Origin: Dunaliella salina
Lineage: Eukaryota; Chlorophyta; Chlorophyceae; Chlamydomonadales; Dunaliellaceae
Direction: 5' to 3'
Length of the DNA stretch: 26,472 bases
Assembly (NCBI GenBank): GCA_002284615.2
Contig: MU069601.1
Coordinates: forward strand, 1 to 26,472
A program made the position numbers and the translations under genes. Of the stretch, positions 10,375 through 18,084 are shown piece after piece (position 1 is the first letter of the stretch; each line of letters opens with the position of its first letter). The notes beneath the pieces were generated by a model. That model did no database searches. It saw only the letters and a program-made list of their open reading frames with translations, and was not told the origin of the DNA.

Positions 10375-10987
10375 GCTCCCTTTCCCAAGGCCCAAATGTC
10401 TGGAACTCTAGGAAAAACACAGCTGAGGAACTTTCTAAAGAGACTCCTGCTAGCCATGCTGTCAATTCTATCTTCTATCATGATTTAGATGTTACTTACA
10501 TAGATGATTGGAGGATTCATGCGGAGAACAAGAAAGAACAATCAAGCTCCCCCGCCCACCTCCAAGTGCAATATCATACCCATTACGCACCTATGATTAT
10601 TGAAAAATGGGCCCTGCCACTATTTTAAGAAGCTAATCTTGTGCCTGAAAATGTCTCACATGCTGCTCGCACTGATGTTGAGTGTGCCTGCTGCCAAGTG
10701 TGCAATTACTACCAAAGTCATGAAACCAGAACCTTGGAGGATCCATTTCCCGATACGTATATTTGTGATGTGTGCCACCAGACGTACCATGGGAATGCAT
10801 GAAGGAACTTGGATGCTACTCGGATGAGCAAAGACAAGAAATTGCAACAGCTTACACACGGGCATGTCCCGCCTGTGCAAGCCTAAATGATGCCCAAAAA
10901 GTTGAAAGAGAGCGGGAGACTAGACAAGAGCTCAAGAGGGTCACATGGAAGCCCTCCTGGGAATCAGAGGATCTACAGGAGACATGA
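10248..10987 (+). pseudogene. PHD finger of copy B, split by a frameshift
   Basis: Frame 3 runs through a stop at 10626 and encodes Cys at 10692, 10701, 10764 and 10773 and His at 10788. A shift of -1 then gives Cys at 10796, 10865 and 10874 in the frame of 10772-10987. The combined spacing (C-x2-C-x20-C-x2-C-x4-H-x2-C-x22-C-x2-C) is that of a C4HC3 PHD finger. R-V-T-W-K-P-S-W-E follows the finger. PHD fingers read histone tails, so this would bind chromatin if it were intact. Host or element use is not shown by this decayed copy. Confidence 0.6.
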
Positions 10988-11076
10988 CCTCAATTTAAAG
11001 AGTGTTTGCGTAAGTTCAAAGCACAACAGAGCGAGCCTAGCTTCTTAACACCCACAGCAAATTCAACCCTCTAATC

Positions 11077-11658
11077 TTGAAAGACAGGGCTTTGAAAAAA
11101 ATCAATGAGACCAATGTATGGCAGCAGAAATTGGACACAGATTTGCGCAACAAAATCACACTTGATACAAAGCCCACTAATCCACAAGCAGTTACAAAAC
11201 CTACAGGCTCATGCAAATATTGGCTTCGCAAGGTTGACTGTGTGAAGTACACGGACCAGCAACCCCCTCATCCAGCACCATCAGACACAGGATCCCACAG
11301 CCATTCCCCTACTCCTCCAACCCCCCTCATTCTCCAAGAAATATACGTGGCGCACATGGCTTGCATATACAATATGCAAGGCAGATGTGTTGGTATGATG
11401 TCCCCAAACCGCTTCCAAATCCTCTGCAGGGCCTTTTATGGGGCCAAGCTTGCTGGCATTCACGAGAAAATAACACCAACTCCAGACAACTTTGCTACTG
11501 AGCTGCAAGGACACCTCTCCTGCAAATCCATGCTTGAAAGAAAGTACTCTAGCAAGGAGATCAAAGACTCTTTTTCCAAGAGCCCTTCCAACTCACATTC
11601 ATACTGCCTTTCAAAAATGGGCTTTGGTATCCCAAGAAAAAATGGCCTCCCTACTTGA
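11077..11658 (+). pseudogene. Helical region preceding the methyltransferase-like domain, copy B
   Basis: 193 codons open. After a Pro-rich stretch comes the conserved L-I-L-Q-E-I-Y-V-A-H-M-A-C-I-Y-N, then M-M-S-P-N-R-F-Q-I-L and E-R-K-Y-S-S-K-E-I-K-D-S-F. Copy E has related helical sequence. In PCIF1 a helical domain precedes the catalytic core, which is compatible with this position, but I cannot align it further by eye. A frameshift near 11600 moves the downstream protein to the frame of 11492-11701. Confidence 0.45.
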
Positions 11659-11998
11659 CCAGATCCCACAATATCAGAATTGTTGGGTTGCGGACTCTTG
11701 AGACACTCTTTTTGGTGCCATGCATAATGCCTCCTCATCCAAATTCTCAGGCTTCTCAGTCTGCCATCCCATTTATAACGAGGGAATCATGACCCAAGCT
11801 TTGCAACATGCCATTTACTCTGCCGTTCTCAACACAGAGGCCCCTGCTACATTCATGTTCCTTCCGACTTGGAATAAGAACATGATAACCAACCCCTACT
11901 CCAGACTTTTCACTGCCTACCCCACCTATATTACGAACTCGGAACCATACCTCGCAAAAAACTTGGTTACAATGACCCTCAATCCTGCCCTGACCTAG
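11600..11998 (+). pseudogene. PCIF1-like methyltransferase-fold domain of copy B
   Basis: In frame 2 the protein reads F-Q-K-W-A-L-V-S-Q-E-K-M-A-S-L-L (A-S at about 11645), L-F-G-A (11708-11719), G-F-S-V-C-H-P-I-Y (H-P-I-Y at 11765-11776) and F-M-F-L-P-T-W (11852-11872). PCIF1-type N6-adenosine methyltransferases have A-S-P-L-N, F-G-S, N-P-P-F and P-x-W in the same order and comparable spacing. The N-P-P-F position is H-P-I-Y or H-P-A-Y in all three copies seen (B, C, E). A TGA at 11699 interrupts the frame, where a CGA arginine codon is likely ancestral. Methyl transfer is not demonstrated; the substituted motif could mean altered or lost activity. Confidence 0.55.
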
Positions 11999-13005
11999 AG
12001 GAACATTTACATAAGCATACCTGGGGCTTTCGTATCTTTGCTGTTTGGAACACTGCAGCTCGAATCCATCTTAACAACCATAACAAAGACTGGCTACAGG
12101 GCCTGAAAGGAGATTTTAAAGAAACCACAGAGTGGAAGCTCAAGAGCGTCAGCAGCCACCCTGTCCTACATCCCATGCATGCTCACATGCCAGGTTTCAA
12201 TAAACTGGAGCGCCTCCCATTTGACAAACAACACGCCTACAAACACCCTAAAAATCCACACATGATCGTCCAAGAAACAGACTTGGTGCCCAGCCAATCC
12301 AGTACTCTCCTAACTCTCAAAGTTGCTGATTGGAGATCATGGGCATACACAGACGGCAGCTGCCTTGTCCATTACGGTAAGCAAGAAATTGGAGCAGGCG
12401 TCTACTGCCCGTCCACTGACAGCAAGGACTTTGTAGAACCTAACGGTGCTGGAAGTACTAAAACCATCACTAGAGCTGAATTGGCAGCAATTGCTGCTGC
12501 TATCATTACCAAACATGCAGACGTTGCGTCAGACAGCCTCACCTCTTTCAATCAAATACGTAAACAGCTTCTCTATCCTGAAAGACACCTCAGGCATATC
12601 CAAGGAGACGTCCTTAAAATGATTTCAACTCTCAGTAGAGACTTCCATACCAAAATTCGAATTTACAAGGTGAAGTCCCATGCTGGCATCGCTGGAAATG
12701 AATGTGCAGATGCTATTGCAAAACCGCAAGCAAAGCAAGCCCAGAACTGTGTGGCAGACACCGAGATCCCTGGTGCAGGTCCTGGTGGAAATCCATTTAC
12801 AAACATGTTCTGGTTAGCCAAGGAAGAAAGAGTGCATGCTGCAGGCTCATCTGCGGGTCAACCACTTACCCACAAGCTCACCTATCTCCCCAATCTTCGA
12901 GATGCTCTCAAATCCCACATGCATTCTAAACCCAAGCTTGGATATGCCAATGCCAAAACTGGGTTACTATTCTTACTATCAAAATGTATTACCGTAAGTA
13001 AATAA
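11990..13005 (+). pseudogene. RNase H domain of copy B (all catalytic residues kept)
   Basis: The frame is open from about 11990 (P-D-L-E-E-H) through ATG 12175 to the stop at 13005. Counting from 12175, the RNase H core shows D60 (A-Y-T-D-G-S), E102 (R-A-E-L), D120 (A-S-D-S), H169 (V-K-S-H-A-G) and D179 (C-A-D-A). All positions of a type I RNase H active site are present. Before it lies the family block A-V-W-N-T-A-A-R. The domain would degrade RNA in RNA:DNA hybrids. It is the best preserved RNase H in the window; A and F have lost the glutamate. The segment ends by frameshift before the zinc knuckle. Confidence 0.75.
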
Positions 13006-13030
13006 AAAAATCAGCAGCGCCTTCAGAACT

Positions 13031-13674
13031 GTGCCTAACATCTCTGTACCCATGAAGCGTACCATCCTGCAGTACCGCACAGGCACCCTCTACAACCAAA
13101 AACATGCAGTACACTTCAAAAAGTCAACCGATCCATCTAGATGGGAAGATCTTGCCCCCTCCCAGGCTGCCATCATTGGGACAGCGCACTACACATGCTC
13201 TCAGGCTGCCAAAACCATATCATTTCCAACATGAGAGCTGGACGCCATAACATCGCAGGCAGAATGATTACGAAAGCCCTCAGCAAAAGCTCTGTAGGGG
13301 CAGGCTTAGTATACATAGACATAGGAAGCAATTTTAAGCTTGCTCAACACAACATCCAGCTCCCTACACATGCCTCAGACAGAACTTTACCTACTTACTT
13401 CTTCCCTCATAACCTTGCAGATAGGAAAAGACTCAACTCCAGTCGACCAGATGCTGTTTTGATCACCCCTTTTTATGACAAACATACTTCTAACGGTGTT
13501 TCTCCTACCCATTCCCATCACGCTTTGCGCAGCTCCCCGCGGAGGACCACCAGAACTAGCCGCATGAGGCAACCTCATGAACATTGTGCAAATGAGCTTC
13601 ATGTGCACCTAGTAGAAATCAAGTTCTGTGAAGACACAAGGCCAGAGCATCAGTTCAACGCGGCAAAGCAGTAA
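13031..13674 (+). pseudogene. Zinc knuckle and PD-(D/E)xK nuclease of copy B
   Basis: The region starts with Q-Y-R-T-G-T-L-Y-N-Q-K-H-A (13031-13234) and shifts frame at about 13140. Numbered from ATG 13141, the knuckle is C5, C10, H18, C23. The nuclease has S-R-P-D (D104) and H-L-V-E-I-K (E159, K161), separated by a basic insert rich in Arg and Ser that copies H and I lack. A stop at 13672 replaces a Gln codon. The R-P-D...E-x-K arrangement after a zinc knuckle is that of the restriction-like endonuclease of R2/CRE-type and Dualen non-LTR elements, which nicks target DNA to prime integration. Confidence 0.7.
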
Positions 13675-14087
13675 CATGCAGACCTTTGTAAACTTATTAA
13701 CGCTAAAGCCGTAACAATTTGCCCTATTCTCCTGGGTGTAGGTGGAAGTATTTACCTGAGCATACCCTGAAGCAATTCAAACAGCTAGGATTGGATCACC
13801 AGCGTGCCACCAAGTTTGCTCAACAACTTCATGCCCATTCTGTTCAACATGCCCACAAACTAGTCTCCACATGCCGCGCTATTGAAAAGAAGAATACTTC
13901 TCACAGCTAGGTTCTAGAGCCAAGTGCTTCTAGTGACCCTCCAGATCCACATTAGCTTTCTCTTTTTCATACCTTGTGGTGAAGGGGGCTCTTTTTTAAG
14001 CAAATGTGTCTCTTCTTCCTTGATTGATGTAGGGAGACTTTCTCTGCCTACAAAGTTTTTCTTTTCTTTTCTTTGGCAAAGCAACAA
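13675..14087 (+). other. C-terminal tail, 3' UTR and C/T-rich tail of copy B
   Basis: After the stop at 13672 the coding tail continues (I-L-L-G-V-G-G-S-I), with about 13 bases deleted relative to F near 13745. It ends with L-E-P-S-A-S-S-D-P-P-D-P-H and a stop at 13953. The roughly 120-base 3' UTR contains the block CTTGATTGATGTAGGGAG that recurs in F, K, D, L and M. The repeated TTTTC tract at 14055-14075 is the probable priming end of the element. Confidence 0.7.
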
Positions 14088-14095
14088 TAGCCTTG
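14088..14095. repeat. Right target-site duplication of copy B (TAGCCTTG)
   Basis: Identical to 8959-8966, directly after the end of copy B and continuous with the RNase H sequence of the D/E 5' half. Confidence 0.75.
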
Positions 14096-14978
14096 GAGAT
14101 TGGCAGCTGCTTTTGCCGCCAATTCAGCTCTTGTGATGGTGTGAGAGATTCCTATTCCATTCGGCTGGACAAGGTTGGTGCTGTCACTAGCGGGGTGGTA
14201 GACCCCTGCACCAATCACCTGTTTTCCATGGTGTATGTGACAGCTGCCGTCTGTGCATGCCCACTCTCTCCAGTTTCGGACTTTGCGCATCATATTTGGA
14301 CTAGATTAGGTGAGTGGCGAAAGGGTTTGTTGGCTATGAATGGTGCTCTGAGGCGTTAGGGGTACCCCTAGGGGTACACCTAAACCGGTTTGTTGATGGG
14401 CAAAGGGTACCTTTTTTTATTGAAACCAATTTCGATTCCTGGGTACCTGGGATTAAGGACTGGGTCATTACTAACGTTCCTTTGCAGCCATCTAGCCTCA
14501 CGGATGTCTCGTTGCAGGCCTGTGAGCCAATTTGAGTTGTTCTCATTAAGGCGGATTCTTGCAGCGGTGTTCCGAACAGCAATTACTTGTAGGTTCCAGG
14601 AGTGGCGTCATGGGAGGAGGACAATTTCACCAACGTGTGAAATACAATGTCGACATGGGAGGACAATTTCCTGGCTGACCCGGAAGGGGAGGGTGGTATA
14701 TTTGAGACTTGCTGAGGGTATGGTTCCCAATGTGCAACAGAGGTGGGGGTAGGTATTCAGGAGTTTAGAGTACGGATTTGTGCTCATAGGGCCTCCCCAG
14801 CTTAATAAGAACATGAAAGTTGCTGTGGCATGGCTTTGTTGCATGGTAGACACAATGGCATGTTTGAGAGTAAGGTACATCACATGGTCATCGTAAATTG
14901 GATGGCATATTGAAAATCCTGAGAGCCTGTTATGGATTGATCCAAATACCCTATCTCGAGGGTGTTCACTCCAGTAGT

Positions 14979-15241
14979 GGAGATGGCTGGGGTTGTAAGC
15001 TAGAGGAGAAGCCATTTTTCCCTGGGTTACAAGAGCCCATTTTTGCATGGCGATGTGGATGTGATTTGGTAGGATGCGCATGTATGACTCTGACTGCACA
15101 GCGTTTCTGTGGAGGTGGCTGGATTTGTAATCTAGAGGAGAAGCCATGTTTTCCTGGGTTCAAGTGCCCATTTTTGCATGGCAATGCGGATGTGATTTGG
15201 TAGGATGCGCATGTATGGCTCTGATTATACAGTGTATCTGT
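14979..15241 (-). repeat. 132-bp tandem duplication, two copies
   Basis: 14979-15110 and 15111-15241 are adjacent direct copies, about 85-90 percent identical by eye. Each encodes, on the minus strand, H-I-H-I-A-M-Q-K-W-A-L-V-T-Q-G-K-M-A-S-P-L. Since 132 is 44 codons, the duplication keeps the frame. It seems to include the junction with the 5' half of copy I. Confidence 0.8.
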
Positions 15242-15244
15242 ACG

Positions 15245-15390
15245 ATACTTCATTACATTTATTTGCTGTTTGAGGGTAATCCCTGGATTTTTCCAGGAGG
15301 AATTGCTGACCTCTTGGTTTGCAAGAGCGGTTGGGTTGCGTGGTCCGTGTTTGCTCCAGTGGTTGGTGGTATGGCATCATTAAGTAATGT
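15245..15390 (-). mobile_element. Retroelement copy I, 5' fragment
   Basis: On the minus strand this reads I-T-L-K-Q-Q-I-N and then (adjacent frame) K-Y-R-T-D-T-L-Y-N-Q, parallel to copy C (V-T-L-K-E-Q-T-K, C-R-T-D-T-L-F-N) just before its zinc knuckle. The following knuckle is missing here but is found at 7386-7300, beginning exactly with the next residues H-A-F-K-F. The D/E element lies between. The 5' limit near 15390 abuts the 3' end of copy K. Confidence 0.6.
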
Positions 15391-15513
15391 CTCCCACATG
15401 CGATGTAAAGGAGGAAAACAAGACAGGATACCCAGGGCCAAGGCTCCCTGCATGTCCCCCACCAGAAGCAGAAAAGAAGAAAAGTCTTTGGGGATCCGGT
15501 GGGTAATAGGGGC

Positions 15514-15886
15514 TGTAACACTTGTGAAAAGGCAGAGCCCGGGATGATAGTACAAGGCTATTGTAAGCCTTGTATATTTGTTACATTCCCCCCCACCCTC
15601 CTGAGCTCGCGTCCGCGTGAGCTTAACACAACCTGCGAAAATCCCAGAGGATTTTTACATGTTAATCTCAGAACGAAATCAGTGGTTAATTGAATGTGTC
15701 AATGTAACCTTCGGGGAGAACTTCCACTTTTTCCACTGCGTACTCCCCAGGGATCGAACCAGGGACCTCATGATTGCGACATCATGGGTGGTCCTGGCGA
15801 GGCTTCGCTTACCAATGTAACACTTGTGAAAAGGCAGAGCCCGGGATGTAGTACAAGGCTATTGTAAGCCTTGTATATCTGTTACA
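15514..15886 (-). mobile_element. TRIM-like miniature LTR retroelement (373 bp)
   Basis: Two direct terminal repeats of 72 and 71 bp (15514-15585 and 15816-15886), 70 matching positions, start TGTAACA and end TGTTACA. They flank 230 bp of non-coding sequence. The 5-bp TSD GGGGC is at 15509-15513 and 15887-15891. On the minus strand, one base after the 5' LTR is TGGTAAGCGAAGCC (15814-15801), a plausible primer binding site because its complement ends in CCA. Just before the 3' LTR is AGGAGGGTGGGGGGGAA (15602-15586), a polypurine tract. No ORF is present, so it depends on another element for transposition. The LTRs carry an internal hairpin ACAAGGCT...AGCCTTGT. Confidence 0.8.
15756..15816 (-). 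other. tRNA-like segment inside the TRIM
   Basis: On the minus strand TTGGTAAGCG resembles a D-arm, CATGA...TCATG forms an anticodon-like stem, and CCTGGTTCGATCCC contains an exact B-box (GGTTCGATCC) with a one-mismatch T-stem. No matching acceptor stem is visible, so this is tRNA-derived sequence and not a working tRNA gene. Confidence 0.4.
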
Positions 15887-16016
15887 GGGGCCCAGTGCCT
15901 AATCTTGTTGTTGAGTTGAAGGTGATCTTCTCAAGGGCACGTCTGGTGCTAGCACCTTCGTATTTGTATGGACAGAGCAACCATGAAGCTTCAGGGCATG
16001 CTTGGTGGCTTTCCGA

Positions 16017-16082
16017 GTGTTAAGAACAAATTCCTTGAGTGTCAAGAACAAATTCCTTGAGTGTCAAGAACAAATTCCTTGA
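16017..16082. repeat. 22-bp tandem repeat, three copies
   Basis: Units at 16017-16038, 16039-16060 and 16061-16082 differ at one position. They lie in the coding tail of copy K (minus-strand L-K-E-F-V-L). The two extra copies add 44 bases, so the frame is shifted. Confidence 0.9.
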
Positions 16083-16200
16083 GGGGCTCCAAAGTGTGAG
16101 GGGTGTAGATGACTTTGCCCACAAGAAGCAAAATGTTTGGCGATCTATTCAAGATGAGGCCTTTGAAAGGTGGGTGTACAGGTTGTAGCAGGCAGGAGCC

Positions 16201-16275
16201 TGGTGTCCACTTGGGGATCCAGTTATCAACACATCTTCGGGACGTGAAGGTCGCAGGTTTGAACCTGCAGGATTC
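16201..16275 (+). other. Possible tRNA-derived (SINE-like) segment
   Basis: A 5-bp stem with a 7-base loop (16230-16246, one mismatch, loop CTTCGGG) is followed at T-arm distance by GCAGG-TTTGAA-CCTGC (16253-16268). No acceptor stem pairs convincingly. It sits between the truncated 5' end of K and the 3' end of J. Confidence 0.3.
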
Positions 16276-16487
16276 ATTACCGTATTCGCACCTAGAATGT
16301 TCCTTCCCTTGATGCTTGGGGTGTGCACACCTTGCATACCTTCTTTTTTTTCTCCATAGTATTGCTGCTCCGAGGCCACAGCTGTTTCTTGGGCTTGGGC
16401 ATGATTGCAGTGTTTGGCATCTACAAGATGAATCAGGTGGTGTCTCATGCGCATCGGATTCAGGATAAGCCATAGACATAGCTAATG

Positions 16488-17290
16488 AGGATCCGGGGGG
16501 TTGTCCGCCATGCCCTTGGACACCCGGATTCTCCTTCTCCTGCAGTCCTCTGGCGCGCGCCCAGACCCCCCGCCCCCAAGCAGTCCCTTGAAAATGAAGA
16601 GCATACCTGGTGTTAATGATGGGTGTGAATTTTTGGCAATTTTTGGCATGGCAAGTAAGCTGTTAAGCAAAAGCTACTGATTCATCTCTTTACTTGGTAA
16701 GGCCCAGATTCATGAAGGGTTTGATTGTATGTTCGTTGTAGATAGTGCCAGCCACACCAATTAAGATGGTATGCAGAGTCAATTTGTTTTTCTGTTAGGA
16801 TTTCTTAAGCTGTGGGATTTAATTCTGGTTACAGTGTGAGAGTGTTACATGGTCTGAAAGAGCCGTGAATCTCACCCACCAGAAGATAAAGGGGAAGTTT
16901 CTGTGGATCTGGCAGCATGCGTCTCCAGGGCACCAGGTGTGTAATGAGTACTTTCAATTTTGATGGCATACCTGGTTGAGGTGGGTTTGTGCGCAAATAA
17001 TGCAGAATGGGAAGCAGTTCTAAGCACAATTTTTCTTGAAACAACCATTCTTGCATCAGGACAACTGGAAGTTCACCTTTTGTTGTTAGGAAAGCCCCAG
17101 GGGGAATTGATCTGGGGTGGGCTCAGTTTGTTGCATGTTCAGGGATCTGTAAGGTTTGCAAAGCAAGACAATCAGCACAACCTACATTCCTTGTGGCAAG
17201 ACCTGCTCTAAGTGGAATTTTACTGACACCCTTGAGGAGGATTTTGCCAAAAAAATTGTGGTGCTCTGTTGGTGCCCAAACTTGACGTGC
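16488..17290 (-). mobile_element. Retroelement copy J: decayed nuclease and 3' end
   Basis: On the minus strand L-Q-T-L-Q-I-P-E-H-A-T-N (about 17150) matches the L-Q-I-P-E block of D. S-S-C-P-D-A-R-M-V-V (about 17060-17030) is the P-D motif, H-L-N-W-C-G (about 16760) is shared with copy I, and the tail ends N-P-P-D-P-H at 16485. The E-x-K motif is not recognisable. It is more degraded than H or I, and the zinc knuckle is not clearly present. Confidence 0.65.
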
Positions 17291-18080
17291 ATTCATGAAG
17301 GAGCCCTGCCGGCACTTGACCTAACTCCCAGGCCAGCTGTGCCTGGTCTTAGTTGGGCACCTTTTGGTGACACCACCGCTACTGGACGAGCTCCTTTAAA
17401 CACGTGGCCTCTTTGATGGCGGAGACCTTTTTCTTTCCTTGGTGTGGCTCAGAGAGCTGCCTGGGCAAGTACCTATCCTTTATTAATGCACGCTGCCAGA
17501 CCAAGCATGCACAGTCTTCTCTTCTTCTTCTCTCAACCTTGCCTGCATGCACGCAGCTGGAACCAGAACATATTGTTGTTGTCGTTGTTATACTTGTTCA
17601 TCATAGGGATGTCGCCATGTCCTTGGGCAATGTAACCAAAAAAACTCACTCAAGGAGTTTAACCGCTAGGCTATCAGAATTGTCTTTTGCAATGAAGGGG
17701 TAATCACGAATGGAGCTGTTGGCCGAGGGGGACTGCCGCCCTTGACAGGCCACAAAGTCTCGAAATCCTGCTATGATGATGTTGGAGCACCGCTCCTTCA
17801 ATTTATGTTCATCAATGAAGCTGAGTTTCAACATAGCATTGAGGGCACACAAGCAGGCAACGAGAACATGCAGTTGTGTAAACAATGACTCTACAATGCG
17901 CGCACAAAAAACGTCCAGACAAGACAACAAAAAAAAAGCGTTCATAACAATTCTGGTGACCCAAAGCTCTGTGCTGTCAGAAACCTGCGAGATCCTCATT
18001 AACTTCCCTCTGATCTTCTGCTGGACCAGACCCGTAGCCCTTTCACCCAACCTGGCAAATTTGAGCACTCAGACCTGCTT
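17291..18080. other. No recognisable gene; unnamed 140-codon ORF
   Basis: A minus-strand open frame at 17646-18068 (140 codons, beginning at a GTG unless spliced) has no motif I can name and overlaps a tRNA-like sequence. I do not call it a gene. The rest is unclassified. Confidence 0.4.
17620..17682 (-). other. tRNA-like segment, possible SINE head
   Basis: On the minus strand TAGCCTAGCGGTTAAAC resembles an A-box/D-arm. It is followed by a perfect 5-bp stem with a 7-base loop (AACTC-CTTGAGT-GAGTT, anticodon position TGA), then GGTTACATTGCCC in the B-box position with mismatches. The T-arm is imperfect and the acceptor is not seen. Confidence 0.35.
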
Positions 18081-18084
18081 AGTC

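Larger units (their letters stand above)
8967..14087 (+). mobile_element. Retroelement copy B: longest copy, 5.1 kb, no reverse transcriptase
   Basis: The most complete copy, oriented plus and inserted in D/E. Domains in order: N-terminal helical region (about 9317-9700), Pro/Ser-rich linker with NLS-like patch (9712-10374), PHD finger (10683-10876), helical region (11077-11658), PCIF1-like methyltransferase fold (11600-11998), RNase H (12320-12725), zinc knuckle (13150-13210), PD-(D/E)xK nuclease (13440-13650), C-terminal tail (to 13910). A 3' UTR with a TTTTCTTTTCTTTTC tail closes it. Stops at 9428, 10626, 10985 and 11699 and several frameshifts show that it is decayed. No F-A-D-D or Y-A-D-D box or other reverse transcriptase motif is visible in any frame, and no gap is large enough for one. 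The 8-bp TSD and the C/T tail support LINE-like integration. Confidence 0.8.
14088..15244 (-). mobile_element. Retroelement copy D/E, 5' half (methyltransferase-like to mid-RNase H)
   Basis: On the minus strand from 15244: a duplicated helical segment, the methyltransferase-like core with F-G-S and C-H-P-I-Y-D-D (H-P-I-Y at 14904-14893), N-P-Y-S-K-L-L, the V-W-N-T-A block (about 14570), A-C-T-D-G-S (about 14255) and R-A-E-L-A-A (about 14120). It breaks at 14096 and resumes at 8966. Frames are broken in several places. The order without a reverse transcriptase between the methyltransferase-like and RNase H domains is the same as in B, which shows that the gap is not a private deletion of B. 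Confidence 0.75.
15392..16195 (-). mobile_element. Retroelement 3'-end copy K, interrupted by a TRIM
   Basis: Minus-strand coding tail (V-I-Y-T-P-H-T-L-E-P-L) at 16110-16070 and a 3' UTR ending near 15395 with the family blocks seen in D and L. The UTR is split at 15509-15891 by the miniature LTR element; removing it and one GGGGC restores continuity. The 5' limit near 16195 is truncated before the nuclease. Confidence 0.75.

Noticed and set aside
12175..13005. RNase H ORF as a domesticated host RNase H
   Set aside because: It is flanked in the same orientation by other element domains in B and has a close truncated relative in F, so it is an element fragment.
15756..15816. Functional tRNA gene inside the TRIM
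   Set aside because: No 7-bp acceptor stem and a mismatch in the T-stem; the LTR and TSD structure explains the region better.
16017..16082. CRISPR-like repeats
   Set aside because: Units are directly adjacent with no spacers, and the genome is eukaryotic.
17646..18068. 140-codon minus-strand ORF as a host protein
   Set aside because: No ATG at its start, no motif, and it overlaps tRNA-like and repeat sequence.
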